A stretch of 64,000 nt of DNA from Paenibacillus timonensis (GTDB lineage: Bacteria > Bacillota > Bacilli > Paenibacillales > Paenibacillaceae). Below the pieces are notes generated by a model. That model searched no databases and was not told the origin of the DNA. It saw only the letters and a list, made by a program, of their open reading frames with translations. A program made the translations under genes and the position numbers. Below are positions 25,929 to 35,324 of the stretch, piece after piece. The DNA lies in assembly GCF_009725205.1 (NCBI RefSeq), contig NZ_WNZY01000011.1, positions 97,449 through 161,448 of the forward strand, given 5' to 3'. The first letter of the stretch is position 1; each line of letters opens with the position of its first letter.

Positions 25929-27389
25929 ATGAACATGAACGAGATTTTTGACATCAGACCTTCAACTCGGCAGCTTGATTGGCAACGGCTGGAATTTTAC
26001 GGATTTATTCACTTTGGGATGAACGCGATGACCGGCAGGGAGTGGGGAGAGGGACATGAAGATCCGGCCCTGTTCGATCCGCAACACCTCGATGCGGCGG
26101 AATGGGTTACGATCCTGAAGCAGGCCGGAATGAAAGCCGTGATTCTGACTTGCAAGCATCATGACGGCTTCTGCTTGTGGCCTAGCAAATATACGAAGCA
26201 CTCGGTTGCTTCTAGTCCCTGGAGAGACGGGCAGGGGGATTTGGTCCGTGAAGTCTCGGAGGCTTGCCAAAAGTTCGGAGTAAAGTTCGGGGTGTATTTG
26301 TCGCCTTGGGATCGGACCGAAAGGAGTTATGGAGAAGGTCAAGCGTATGACGATTTTTACGTGAACCAACTAACGGAGTTGCTAACCCAATACGGCGAGA
26401 TCGGCTGCGTTTGGTTGGACGGGGCTAACGGCGAGGGACCTTCAGGTAAACGGCAGAACTACGATTGGGACCGGTATTATGAGACGGTCCGGCGTCTTCA
26501 GCCGCAATGTGTGATTAGCGTATGCGGCCCGGATATCCGCTGGGTGGGCAACGAGGCAGGCCATACGCGGCGAGAGGAATGGAGTGTCGTGCCCCAGGCG
26601 CTGCAGGATGCCGAGAAAACGGCAGAGAAATCGCAGCAAACCGATGACCCCTCTTTCGCCCGCTCCGTCCATTCGATGGAAGAGGATCTGGGCAGTAGGG
26701 AAGCCATCGTCCGCTACGGCGGTGAATGGGTCTGGTATCCCGCAGAAGTGAATACGTCCATCCGGCCGGGCTGGTTCTACCATGCCGAAGAGGACGGACA
26801 AGTTCGGAGTGCCCGCGAGCTGTTCGACATCTACCTAAAGGCGGTTGGCGGCAACGCGATGTTCTTGCTCAACGTTCCGCCCGACCGGGACGGGAGAATT
26901 GCAACACCCGACCGTGAAGCATTGGCCGAGTTAGGCGCGCGGATCGCCGAGTTGAATGACCTGCGGTTGATACATGGAGCGAAGTGGACCGCATCGAGTG
27001 CCGCTTCGGAGAAGGAAACGGCCGAAGTCCTTGGCGGCGGCGCTCCGGATCGAGGCTGGAGACCATCTGGGACGGACACCGAGCCCTGGGTACAAATGGT
27101 TTTGCCGGAGACGAGGGCATTTAACGCGGTGATTTTGCAGGAGCACATTGTCCAAGGACAGCGGGTGGAGGCGTTCGAGCTGTGGGTCTCGGTAGAGAAT
27201 GGAAACGAGCGGGACGAGGAAACCAAGAACTCAGACGAGTGGCGACGGATTGGGGAAGGTACGATTGTCGGCCACAAGAAAATCCTTCCGCTTCCGTTAA
27301 CGACAGCCCGGAGGGTGAGGATCGTATTTAAGCGGTACAGGGGGTATCCGACATTGGCGGCATTTCGGCTCGCTTTATGGAGCGAGTAA
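25929..27389 (+). CDS. GH29 alpha-L-fucosidase
   Basis: 486-residue cytoplasmic glycosidase. HFGMNAMTGREWGEGHE near the N-terminus is the GH29 signature, and the nucleophile is the aspartate in GCVWLDGANG. The TIM barrel covers about residues 15-340 and a C-terminal beta-sandwich of discoidin type covers 350-486, an arrangement common in the subfamily that removes alpha-1,3/1,4-linked fucose from Lewis-type structures. Start ATG 25929 follows AAAGGA at 25912; the frame is open from 25851 but overlaps the small gene. Together with GH112 it suggests use of fucosylated lacto-N-biose-like sugars. Confidence 0.9.
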   Translation: MNMNEIFDIRPSTRQLDWQRLEFYGFIHFGMNAMTGREWGEGHEDPALFDPQHLDAAEWVTILKQAGMKAVILTCKHHDGFCLWPSKYTKHSVASSPWRDGQGDLVREVSEACQKFGVKFGVYLSPWDRTERSYGEGQAYDDFYVNQLTELLTQYGEIGCVWLDGANGEGPSGKRQNYDWDRYYETVRRLQPQCVISVCGPDIRWVGNEAGHTRREEWSVVPQALQDAEKTAEKSQQTDDPSFARSVHSMEEDLGSREAIVRYGGEWVWYPAEVNTSIRPGWFYHAEEDGQVRSARELFDIYLKAVGGNAMFLLNVPPDRDGRIATPDREALAELGARIAELNDLRLIHGAKWTASSAASEKETAEVLGGGAPDRGWRPSGTDTEPWVQMVLPETRAFNAVILQEHIVQGQRVEAFELWVSVENGNERDEETKNSDEWRRIGEGTIVGHKKILPLPLTTARRVRIVFKRYRGYPTLAAFRLALWSE

Positions 27390-27441
27390 CCATAGGCGGT
27401 ATCGTCAAGCATGAACTGAATCTGACTTGCACGAGATCACC

Positions 27442-27631
27442 GAAATAACCGCGCAAATGCAGTTATTTCCTCACAGCCTGGTCTCTACGGCTAAATAGCC
27501 GCAGAAGTACAGTTAATTTCTATCATTTTGAGAAAATCGGCCATTTGGCTTGGAAGTAACAGCATTCTTGCAGTTGTTTCCGGAAAAAACCAACCATCGG
27601 TGAAATTAGCTGCACGCCTGCAGTTATTTCC
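27442..27631. repeat. Four copies of a ~29-bp palindromic intergenic repeat
   Basis: This covers most of a 305-bp gap without genes. Units lie at 27442-27470, 27492-27520, 27552-27581 and 27602-27631, each an imperfect inverted repeat. Copy 1 has perfect arms GAAATAAC/GTTATTTC; copy 4 has GAAATTAGCTGCA against TGCAGTTATTTC. All share GCAGTTATTTC-like right arms. Start-to-start spacing is about 50, 60 and 50 bp. No reading frame or promoter was recognised. Confidence 0.8.
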
Positions 27632-27694
27632 CCCACCGGCTCAAGGGTCTACGTTTTCTCTATGGATTGTGTAGGTTGAAGCGGAGGTGAGGCA

Positions 27695-28765
27695 ATGTCC
27701 AAACGAACGGAAACGAGCAAGAGAATCAAGGGTTGGCGGCGGGTATGGCTGCTTAGCGGTTTGATCGTCGTGTCCGGTATACTGCTCGCCGGTTACATGT
27801 TGGCGAGGGACTCTCACGAAGAAGTTGCAAAGGTAGGCGGAAACGCCATCACGGATCAGGAAATCGCCTTTCAAATGGACCGGCTGAAGTCAGCGGTGCA
27901 GAACGAGTTTCAAGTCAAATTCCAAGTGACGCTGGGGAAAGGCGACTGGACCCAACCGGTTGGTGACCTCATTCCGCTTCATGTACTACAGGAGCGTGCG
28001 CTGGAACAAGCGATGCGGGACAAGTCGGTTTTCATCCTAGCCCAAGCGCAGGGCTTGCTGGACTCGCCTGATTTCGATTCGCTAACTGCCTCGATGGAGA
28101 CGGAAAATCGGGAGAGAGAGGCCGCGATCCGACGTGGAGAAGTGGTATATGGCCTCACCCGATTCACCTTGGAGCCTTACTATGCGCATAGGCTGGCATC
28201 CCTGGAAACCGAATTAAAGCAGATGCTTAGTCAACATCCGGAAGACCCGCTATATCTGGAAAGGGGGGATGTCGAGAGCTATCACGAGGAGCATGCCTCG
28301 GAATGGGCCGCTAATGCGACCAATTACGAGGTCACCCAATTGATCGTGCCTGTCCCGCAAGAAGGGAAGAAGGGCGCAGCCAGCGCCTTGGCGGAACTCA
28401 TCGCGGAACAAGCCGGATTGGAGGGAATTGCCAGCCGGTTTGAAGAAGCCTCCATTCGGACAGAAACGTTGACGGAAGAGAGTGGATCCTATGCCAACTC
28501 GCCTGCTCATCAGGTGGTGTTGCAACTGAGGGACATGAAGCCGGGGGAACTTACCGCGCCAGTGGAAATCGGCGAAGGATTCACCGTGTATCGTCTGGAT
28601 GAAGTGAAGGTCGATGAACAGAAAGCATTGCAAAGGTATGAATATCAGATCAAACAGCAGCTGTTGGAGGAACGATTTGAAGCGTATGTCGAGCAATACA
28701 GGGGAGAACTGCCGGTTCAAGTTAACCGGGAATTGCTGGCCAAAGTCACGATTCCGGGGATTTGA
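27695..28765 (+). CDS. PrsA/SurA-like peptidyl-prolyl isomerase, membrane anchored
   Basis: 356 residues: a short basic tail, one membrane segment (about 17-37, no lipobox), a SurA-N-like region (VAKVGGNAITDQEIAFQMDR), a long helical section and a degenerate PpiC parvulin domain (about 205-320: YEVTQLIVPVP, PGELTAPVEIGEGFTVYRLDEV). It should act outside the cytoplasm, helping secreted proteins to fold. The secreted beta-helix protein begins 53 bp downstream and may be a client. GGAGG upstream of ATG 27695. The parvulin active site is weakly conserved, so isomerase activity is uncertain. Confidence 0.75.
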   Translation: MSKRTETSKRIKGWRRVWLLSGLIVVSGILLAGYMLARDSHEEVAKVGGNAITDQEIAFQMDRLKSAVQNEFQVKFQVTLGKGDWTQPVGDLIPLHVLQERALEQAMRDKSVFILAQAQGLLDSPDFDSLTASMETENREREAAIRRGEVVYGLTRFTLEPYYAHRLASLETELKQMLSQHPEDPLYLERGDVESYHEEHASEWAANATNYEVTQLIVPVPQEGKKGAASALAELIAEQAGLEGIASRFEEASIRTETLTEESGSYANSPAHQVVLQLRDMKPGELTAPVEIGEGFTVYRLDEVKVDEQKALQRYEYQIKQQLLEERFEAYVEQYRGELPVQVNRELLAKVTIPGI

Positions 28766-28818
28766 CCCACAGCCAACCTGATGTACCACATCCATTCTGA
28801 ATGTATGGGAGGGAAATT

Positions 28819-31167
28819 ATGTACGTAACCAAAAGTCGCATTGTTCTATTCTATCTATCGCTGTTTGCCATGGTGATTACGTTGCTGCCTCCGGCGGCAA
28901 TCGCTTCCGAGATGGAGCCCGCATCCAAGGCTGTTCAAGCGGAGGACGCCGCCCAAGTTGCGGGGAACCGGGCGAATCCACATAGAGGGACCGACTATTA
29001 CATTGATGCGACGCTGGGGAACGACGCCAACAACGGGACCTCAAAGAAGACGCCGTGGAAGACGTTCCAGAAAGTCAACGAAACGGTGTTTCAACCAGGC
29101 GACCGGATTTTGCTGAAGGCCGGCGAGACCTGGAATGACCAACAGCTTTGGCCAAAGGGATCCGGGGCGAATGGGAAGCCGATCGTGATCGACATGTACG
29201 GCAATCCGAAGGATGGGAAACCTTATATCGCTGTGGGCGGCAACGTGGAGAATCCTGTCCGATATGAAAACGGGGACTTCAAAAAGGACAAAACCAAAGT
29301 CGGCCTGACTGGTGCCGTCGTGCTGCAGAATCAACAGTATTGGGAAATTCATAACCTGGAGATCTCAAACGACGACGACTTCGCTACCGATATCGACGTG
29401 TCTGCGAAAGAGCATTCCGTCGTTCGAGACGGCGTGTCCATTACGATTAACGCCGATCTTCTGGGACCGGGCGATGACAAGATCATGAATTATTTCCGCA
29501 TCAGTAATTTATATATCCACGATATCGACGGGCCTACGGATTGGCAGAAAATTCACTACGGCGGCATCGTATTCCAAGTTTTTGGCGAAAAGAGCTATAA
29601 AGACTATGATGAAGGGGCTTATTACTTCCAGGATGTCCGCATTGAAAATAACCATTTCTACAAAACCGAGCTCCATGCGATCCAATTCGCTTTTAACTGG
29701 TTTTACGATCGCGACGCCAGCTCCGGCGAATACGATGAAACCGGCAAGTACCATGAAGGTTGGGAGCAGCTGTGGGTGAGAACTCGTGACCTATACAGCC
29801 GTGACGTCTACATCGGGCACAACTATGCCGAGAACATCGGGCAAGGTGCCATTCAGTTGGCGAACACCAAAAACATGACGGTGGAATTCAACGAAATCAA
29901 CGGTTATTTGCAAAGATATGACGCCGTCTCCTGCGGGCTATATCTGTGGGCCGGGGCCGACTCCGTCATGCAGTTCAACGAGGTGTACGGCGGCCCATAC
30001 GGCGAATTCGACGGCACCCCTTGGGATTTGGAATACACCAACTTCAACGTGACCTATCAATACAACTACTCCCACGACAACGCCGCAGGCTGGATGGCCT
30101 ACATGGGGAATAGCTCCAATTCCGTGGCGCGTTATAATTTAAGCGTCAACGACAATGGCGTCATTGTAAAAAATATGCTCTCAACCAACTACTCGCCGAC
30201 GTATTTTCTGAATAATGTCTTTGTCTATAATGCGGAACAAATGGACTGGTTCCACGACGAGGTGTTTAAGGATACGGTGTATTTCCTGAACAACGTCTTC
30301 TATAACATGTCGGAGACGACGCCAACGAAATGGTACAGGAAAGAGGGCGCCTTGAACAAAGCCGTGTTCTCCAATAACGCCTTCTACGAAGCAGGAGGCG
30401 TCTACTCGGAGCAGCAACCTAAGGATCCCCATGCCGTATTTGCAGACCCGATGTTCGTGATGAATCCGAAGGAATATAAAAAGAATAACGGGGTCGACCG
30501 GATCGTGAACTCGGCGGCGAATTTCAAGCTGAAGAAGAACTCTCCGCTCATCGATGCCGGTCGCTATAACCGAAACGTTGGCGATGAGGATTTCTTTGGT
30601 ACGCACTTATACTATGGAAAAGGAATCGATATCGGCTTGCATGAATCGCCGATCGGCAAGAAGGTGAAGGATCCGATCGACACGAATCCGATCGAAGACG
30701 AAGGCAAGTCAGACCGAGTTAACCTGGCGCTCCACAAACCGATCGAAGCGAATTATACCCATCCGAATCCGGGGCTTGAGGCGGATAAGCTGGTGGATGG
30801 AAATACCGCGACCCGTTGGGCGAGTGCGGATCCGGACGAGATGACGGACGGATATCCGATCGTCATTACGATCGATTTTGGCCAACCGACAACCTTCGAT
30901 GAGATTTACCTGGATGAGCATACCGATGGAGGAACGAACCTAAGGGTCCAGGAATTTGAGTTGCAGAAGCTGGATCCACAGACGCAGGAGTGGGTAACGT
31001 TCCAATCCAAATCGGATGGGATGGGACATGATCTGAAATTGGACGATTTCGGCAGCGTGACCAGCAGCAAGCTACGGCTGCTCATTACGAAACAAAAGGA
31101 CAGCGAATACTGGACGCCTACCATGACCGAAATCCAGGTATATCGTAGCCAGGACGCGGATATCTAA
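28819..31167 (+). CDS. Secreted right-handed beta-helix protein with C-terminal discoidin domain
   Basis: 782 residues. Signal peptide (residues 1-31, ending AIAS), then a pectate-lyase-like right-handed beta-helix (about 55-620) rich in N/H/Y turns such as VEFNEING and VMQFNEVYGG. It begins with DYYIDATLGNDANNGTSKKT and PWKTFQKV, typical of DUF1565-like polysaccharide proteins. The C-terminal 140 residues (VNLALHKPIEANY to the end) form an F5/8 type C carbohydrate-binding domain. ATG 28819 follows GGGAGGG; the ATG at 28801 lies before that site. It probably binds or cleaves an extracellular polysaccharide; substrate and catalytic residues not identified. Confidence 0.85.
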   Translation: MYVTKSRIVLFYLSLFAMVITLLPPAAIASEMEPASKAVQAEDAAQVAGNRANPHRGTDYYIDATLGNDANNGTSKKTPWKTFQKVNETVFQPGDRILLKAGETWNDQQLWPKGSGANGKPIVIDMYGNPKDGKPYIAVGGNVENPVRYENGDFKKDKTKVGLTGAVVLQNQQYWEIHNLEISNDDDFATDIDVSAKEHSVVRDGVSITINADLLGPGDDKIMNYFRISNLYIHDIDGPTDWQKIHYGGIVFQVFGEKSYKDYDEGAYYFQDVRIENNHFYKTELHAIQFAFNWFYDRDASSGEYDETGKYHEGWEQLWVRTRDLYSRDVYIGHNYAENIGQGAIQLANTKNMTVEFNEINGYLQRYDAVSCGLYLWAGADSVMQFNEVYGGPYGEFDGTPWDLEYTNFNVTYQYNYSHDNAAGWMAYMGNSSNSVARYNLSVNDNGVIVKNMLSTNYSPTYFLNNVFVYNAEQMDWFHDEVFKDTVYFLNNVFYNMSETTPTKWYRKEGALNKAVFSNNAFYEAGGVYSEQQPKDPHAVFADPMFVMNPKEYKKNNGVDRIVNSAANFKLKKNSPLIDAGRYNRNVGDEDFFGTHLYYGKGIDIGLHESPIGKKVKDPIDTNPIEDEGKSDRVNLALHKPIEANYTHPNPGLEADKLVDGNTATRWASADPDEMTDGYPIVITIDFGQPTTFDEIYLDEHTDGGTNLRVQEFELQKLDPQTQEWVTFQSKSDGMGHDLKLDDFGSVTSSKLRLLITKQKDSEYWTPTMTEIQVYRSQDADI

Positions 31168-31180
31168 GTCGGTGATCAAG

Positions 31181-31217
31181 AAAGGACCTCTATTCCTCAT
31201 GGAGTAGGAGGTCCTTT
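31181..31217. terminator. Bidirectional terminator between the beta-helix gene and hcp
   Basis: AAAGGACCTCTATTCC pairs with GGAGTAGGAGGTCCTTT around a TCAT loop, with one bulge. T-rich flanks on both strands suit the two convergent genes. Confidence 0.88.
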
Positions 31218-31240
31218 CCATTTATTATATGGCGTAACGT

Positions 31241-32929
31241 CTAGGCTCCGAGAAACAGGGCCATATCTTCCTCTACACTCGTGATGCCGCCGATGCCAAA
31301 TTTGTCGATCAGGACCTGGGCTACGTTTGGCGAGAGGAAAGCCGGCAATGTGGGCCCGAGATGAATGTTCTTGACGCCGAGATGGAGGAGAGCCAGCAGG
31401 ACGATGACGGCCTTTTGTTCATACCAGGCGATATTGTACGAAATCGGTAACTGGTTAATATCCTCTAGGCCGAACATTTCCTTCAACTTGAGCGCGATGA
31501 CCGCCAGCGAATAGGAATCGTTGCATTGACCGGCATCCAGAACACGTGGGATACCGCCGATATCGCCAAGCTCCAGCTTGTTATATTTGTACTTGGCGCA
31601 ACCAGCCGTTAAGATCACGGTATCGTGCGGTAATTGTTTGGCAAATTCCGTGTAGTAATCACGTGATTTCATCCGACCGTCGCATCCGGCCATGACGATA
31701 AACCGTTTAATCGCGCCGGTCTCCACCGCCTGAACGATCTTGTCGGCCAGCTGCGTGACCGTGTGGTGGGCGAAGCCGCCGACGATCTGTCCGCTTTCGA
31801 GCTCTGTAGGTGGGGGACAGCTTTTGGCGTGCTTGATCAGTTCTGAGAAGTCCTTCGGCGTATCGTCGGCACCGTCTGGAAGATGCCGAACCCCAGGGTA
31901 ACCGGTATTCCCCGTCGTGTAGATTCGATCCATATAACTGGCTTTTGGCGGAACGATACAGTTGGTTGTCATCAGAATCGGGCCGTTGAAAGCGGCGAAT
32001 TCCTTCGTTTGCTCCCACCAGGCGTTGCCGTAATTGCCAACAAAGTGGCTGTATTTCTTGAAAGCCGGATAATAATGGGCGGGCAGCATCTCGCTGTGGG
32101 TGTAGACGTCGACGCCGGTTCCTTCAGTTTGTACCAGCAATTGTTCTAAATCCTTCAAATCATGACCACTGATCAAAATGCCGGGGCGATTGCGCACGCC
32201 GATATTGACTTGAGTCACTTCCGGATGACCGTAGGTACTTGTGTTGGCCTGATCCAGCAAGCCCATGGCTTCCACGCCATACTTGCCGGCCTCTAAAACC
32301 AAGGCGACGAGATCGTCAGCCGTTAAGGTATCGTCCAATGTCGCGGCCAGGGCTCGGCGCAGAAAGAGGTCAACTGCCGCATGAGGATAGCCCAACTGAT
32401 GAGCATGGTACGTATAAGCGGTCATTCCTTTGAGTCCGTAAGTCAGCAACTCGCGCAAGGAACGGATGTCTTCGTTGGCGGTGCTGAGGATCCCCACCTG
32501 CTTTGCTTTGATCGCAAATTGGATTTCGTCTTCCGCTTTCCAGAGTACGGCATCGGGTAAGGAAGCTTCATCGCCTGCATGCCGCTCGTACCAGTAGTGT
32601 TGTACGACGTCGCGCATCGTAAGGGCGGTTCGTATTTGGCTGACGAAGCTGTCGTGATCGAAATTAGCATTCGTAATCGTTGCAAACAAGGAGTTCATCG
32701 TAAAAACAGACAGCTGACGCTCGATGTGCTCCGGCAGATCGCTACCCAGCGCGAGGAATGCCATCCCTTTAAGCACATAGATGAGCAGGTCCTGCAAGTT
32801 GGCTACGTCCTCCGGCTTTCCGCAAACACCGGCATTTGTACAACCTGTTCCGCCGGCTGCCTCTTGGCATTGGTAACAGAACATGGATGTCTCTTGAAGT
32901 AGGTCGGTCGTGGCATGACTTTGATTCAT
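31241..32929 (-). CDS. hcp: Hybrid cluster protein (hydroxylamine / NO reductase)
   Basis: 562-residue cytoplasmic Fe-S protein that handles nitric oxide or hydroxylamine during low-oxygen growth. The N-terminal 4Fe-4S motif has cysteines 18, 21, 30 and 36 (CX2CX8CX5C), the spacing of class I enzymes. The C-terminal half carries the hybrid-cluster ligands in [19 protein letters not shown]-type motifs. ATG 32929 follows AAGGAGG by 7 bp. No hcr reductase is adjacent. The upstream region has a Rex-like operator and an Fnr-like box, which fits oxygen- and redox-controlled expression. Confidence 0.95.
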   Translation of the reverse strand: MNQSHATTDLLQETSMFCYQCQEAAGGTGCTNAGVCGKPEDVANLQDLLIYVLKGMAFLALGSDLPEHIERQLSVFTMNSLFATITNANFDHDSFVSQIRTALTMRDVVQHYWYERHAGDEASLPDAVLWKAEDEIQFAIKAKQVGILSTANEDIRSLRELLTYGLKGMTAYTYHAHQLGYPHAAVDLFLRRALAATLDDTLTADDLVALVLEAGKYGVEAMGLLDQANTSTYGHPEVTQVNIGVRNRPGILISGHDLKDLEQLLVQTEGTGVDVYTHSEMLPAHYYPAFKKYSHFVGNYGNAWWEQTKEFAAFNGPILMTTNCIVPPKASYMDRIYTTGNTGYPGVRHLPDGADDTPKDFSELIKHAKSCPPPTELESGQIVGGFAHHTVTQLADKIVQAVETGAIKRFIVMAGCDGRMKSRDYYTEFAKQLPHDTVILTAGCAKYKYNKLELGDIGGIPRVLDAGQCNDSYSLAVIALKLKEMFGLEDINQLPISYNIAWYEQKAVIVLLALLHLGVKNIHLGPTLPAFLSPNVAQVLIDKFGIGGITSVEEDMALFLGA

Positions 32930-32982
32930 GGGGGAACCTCCTTGATCTGAATGGGATAAGGGAGGTGCTTAAGATCGTAATG

Positions 32983-33000
32983 TTGTGCAATATTTCACAT
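32983..33000. promoter_or_regulatory. Rex-like operator upstream of hcp
   Basis: TTGTGCAATATTTCACAT matches the Rex consensus TTGTGAANNNNTTCACAA at all but two fixed positions. It lies about 41 bp downstream of the hcp start of transcription predicted from the -10 at 33045-33040, where a bound repressor would block elongation. Confidence 0.65.
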
Positions 33001-33066
33001 GATGAGGTACGTGGGTGTTGCACCTCCGTTGATGCCAGAAGCATATCCCTGGATCGTTCACGATAA

Positions 33067-33082
33067 AGTGATTGCAGTCACA
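33067..33082. promoter_or_regulatory. Fnr/Crp-type box upstream of hcp
   Basis: AGTGA-TTGCAG-TCACA, 9 of 10 positions of TGTGA-N6-TCACA. The minus-strand -10 candidate TATGCT (33045 to 33040) predicts transcription from 33033, placing the box centre at -41.5, the class II activator position. Confidence 0.7.
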
Positions 33083-33179
33083 AAAATTTCCACAAAATTG
33101 AAAACTTGTCTTGAACCCTCACAAACTATAGGGAAAGCGCTATAATACAATTAATGATAACGGAGGTGGTAATTGTAAA

Positions 33180-33428
33180 ATGGTGAAGAAGATCATCAAA
33201 CCTGTGCTTTGGGGTCTATTGGCTATAGCCATCCTAGGAATTGTTATCGGATTTGCCACCGATCATTTCACGTTTGCTTACCGAATTTTGTTGGTTTTGG
33301 CTTTGGTATTCATTGGTTGGGGCAGCATTTACCACGTGAAGAACCAAGAACGCCAACACCTAGACGATTTCCGGAGGTATAATCGCTCTTACGACAACAG
33401 AACCCATGAGGATGATTTTCTAAGGTAA
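33180..33428 (+). CDS. Small two-segment membrane protein of unknown function
   Basis: 82 residues with two membrane segments (about 7-27 and 32-50) and a charged tail (RRYNRSYDNRTHEDDFLR). GGAGGTGG lies upstream of ATG 33180, a TATAAT lies at 33141-33146, and a terminator follows, so it is a one-gene unit. Divergent from hcp; family not recognised. Confidence 0.75.
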   Translation: MVKKIIKPVLWGLLAIAILGIVIGFATDHFTFAYRILLVLALVFIGWGSIYHVKNQERQHLDDFRRYNRSYDNRTHEDDFLR

Positions 33429-33462
33429 CGAGTTGCGAAGATTCTCGGTCGTGAGAAATATG

Positions 33463-33489
33463 GAAGCGGGATGACTCCCGCTTCTTTTT
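33463..33489 (+). terminator. Rho-independent terminator
   Basis: GAAGCGGGA/TCCCGCTTC with a four-base loop, followed by TTTTT. Confidence 0.93.
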
Positions 33490-33619
33490 CGTCTACAGTC
33501 GCTTTACCATGCACCTCTATCCTTATGAGTGATGTACTTACTGGACTAATCGGTTGTGTAAATTATACAATACGATATGTTAACCACTAGATGCGTGGAA
33601 TTTCAAATGAGGTGAAACG

Positions 33620-34702
33620 ATGCAACGAGCACAGAAATGGCGTACAAGAGCCGTGATCCTAAGCTTGACGGCGATGCTGATGACAATTCTTTCCGGCTGC
33701 GGGGGGAACACGGGAACGAAGGAGAATCCTACGGCCGGGGAGCCGGTTTCGAAACAATATTATATTTTTGATACGGTGGTTAACATCAAATTGTTTGATG
33801 ACCCCAAGGCGGAGGAGCATCTGGACCATATCGACAACATGCTGAAAACCTTGGATATCGAGCTAAGTCGTACGTTAGAAACGAGCCAACTCTACAAAGT
33901 GAATCAGGAAGCCGGCAAACAGGCGGTTGAGGTATCAGAGGATACGATGAAGGTTCTGGAACGTTCACTCGACTACGCCAAAGAGACGGACGGGCTATTC
34001 GATCCCACCGTCGGCGGTTTGGTTGATCTATGGGATATCGGGCATGAAGGGGCCCATGTCCCGGCGCCGGAGGATTTGCAGCGGGAACTCAGCCTGGTCG
34101 GTTATAAGGATGTCGTCGTGGACGAGGCCAAAAGCACCGTGTTTCTGAAACGGCCGGGGATGGTTCTGGATCTCGGCGGCATCGGGAAAGGTTACGCGGC
34201 GGACGAGGTCGCCGCTTATTTACGGGCGGAAGGCGTGAAGAGCGCGCTTGTCGACCTTGGCGGTAGCAGCATCATCGTTATCGGGAACAAGCCCAATGGA
34301 GACAGCTGGAACGTGGGCCTTCAGGATCCTGACAGCTCGCGCGGCACAACCTTGGGCACGATTCGCTTAAGCGATCAGGTGATCGATACCTCCGGGATTT
34401 ATGAACGATATTTCATCGAGGACGGTGTGATGTATCATCACATTCTTGATCCGAGAACTGGGGTACCGTCGCAAAACAATCTGAAGAGCGTGACGATTCT
34501 GGCGGATAATGCAACGGATGCCGACGCGCTGTCGACTTTCGTTTATGTGATGGGCCTTACGGAAGGCTTGAAGTATATCGAGGACTTGAACGATGAGACG
34601 GAAGCGATGTTCATCACGAAAGACAATAAAATTTACGTCACATCGGGACTCAAGGATACTTTTAAAGTGACGGACGGGCAATATACGCTAGTCGAAGAAT
34701 AA
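33620..34702 (+). CDS. apbE: FAD:protein FMN transferase
   Basis: 360-residue lipoprotein. Signal peptide with lipobox TILSGC about 29 residues in, then the ApbE domain: YYIFDTVVNIKLF, the GGIGKGYAAD flavin/metal motif and ALVDLGGSSIIVIG, ending with HHILDPRTGVPS and the conserved TDADALSTFVYVMG. It transfers FMN from FAD to threonine residues of exported flavoproteins. No substrate flavoprotein gene is adjacent. A 17-bp near-palindrome TTGTGTAAATTATACAA (33554-33570) lies in the promoter region; its regulator is unknown. One-gene unit between two terminators. Confidence 0.93.
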   Translation: MQRAQKWRTRAVILSLTAMLMTILSGCGGNTGTKENPTAGEPVSKQYYIFDTVVNIKLFDDPKAEEHLDHIDNMLKTLDIELSRTLETSQLYKVNQEAGKQAVEVSEDTMKVLERSLDYAKETDGLFDPTVGGLVDLWDIGHEGAHVPAPEDLQRELSLVGYKDVVVDEAKSTVFLKRPGMVLDLGGIGKGYAADEVAAYLRAEGVKSALVDLGGSSIIVIGNKPNGDSWNVGLQDPDSSRGTTLGTIRLSDQVIDTSGIYERYFIEDGVMYHHILDPRTGVPSQNNLKSVTILADNATDADALSTFVYVMGLTEGLKYIEDLNDETEAMFITKDNKIYVTSGLKDTFKVTDGQYTLVEE

Positions 34703-34710
34703 CACGCTAG

Positions 34711-34738
34711 AGACGTTCAAGCGATTGAGCGTCTTTCT
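34711..34738 (+). terminator. Rho-independent terminator after apbE
   Basis: AGACGTTCAA/TTGAGCGTCT stem with GCGA loop and one G-T pair, followed by TTCTATT. Confidence 0.85.
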
Positions 34739-34775
34739 ATTATACTAGAACGAATTGGATAAGGAGTTGGTTCCT

Positions 34776-35324
34776 ATGAAACTGATGTTGATTTCGGATA
34801 TCCACGGGTCGAGCGCTTGGCTGGACCGGGCGATGGCAAAAGTGGAAGAAGAGCGGCCTGATCAAATCATCATGTTAGGGGATTTTTTGTACCACGGGCC
34901 AAGGAATCCACTGCCGGAGGGTTACGATCCGAAACGGGTCGCGGCAACGCTTAACGGGCATAAGCATCACATCATCGCCGTGCGCGGGAACTGCGATGCT
35001 GAAGTAGACCAAATGCTGTTAGAATTTCCGATGATGGCAGATTACGCCATGCTCTTCTTCGAAGGGCGCCGAATTTACGTCACCCACGGGCATGGATTTA
35101 ACATGGAGCAGCTTCCGCCGCTGGCGCCCGGCGACGTATTTATTCAGGGGCATACCCATATCCCGGTGGCCGACCGCAAGGATGGCGTTTATGTGTTGAA
35201 CCCGGGATCCATCGCTTTGCCGAAAGAGAATTTCCCGAATTCTTATGGCATTTTGGAGGCGGGAACGTTTCTTGTTAAGGATTTCGCCGGTGAGACCGTA
35301 AAACGGATTGCATTCGCTCCATGA
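34776..35324 (+). CDS. yfcE: YfcE-family phosphodiesterase
   Basis: 182-residue metallophosphoesterase. Metal-binding motifs appear in order: SDIHGS, GDFLYHG, GNCD, THGHG and QGHTHIP. Members cleave phosphodiesters such as bis-pNPP; the biological substrate is unclear. ATG 34776 follows AAGGAG by 9 bp. The next gene starts inside its stop codon (ATGA at 35321), so the two are co-translated. Confidence 0.92.
   Translation: MKLMLISDIHGSSAWLDRAMAKVEEERPDQIIMLGDFLYHGPRNPLPEGYDPKRVAATLNGHKHHIIAVRGNCDAEVDQMLLEFPMMADYAMLFFEGRRIYVTHGHGFNMEQLPPLAPGDVFIQGHTHIPVADRKDGVYVLNPGSIALPKENFPNSYGILEAGTFLVKDFAGETVKRIAFAP

Noticed and set aside
27442..27631. Four spaced repeats considered as a small CRISPR array
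   Set aside because: Repeats are degenerate, self-palindromic over their whole length and unevenly spaced; no cas genes.
33554..33570. TTGTGTAAATTATACAA upstream of apbE as a Rex or Fnr box
   Set aside because: Odd-length dyad with wrong core bases; it does not fit either consensus, so it is only mentioned in the apbE entry.
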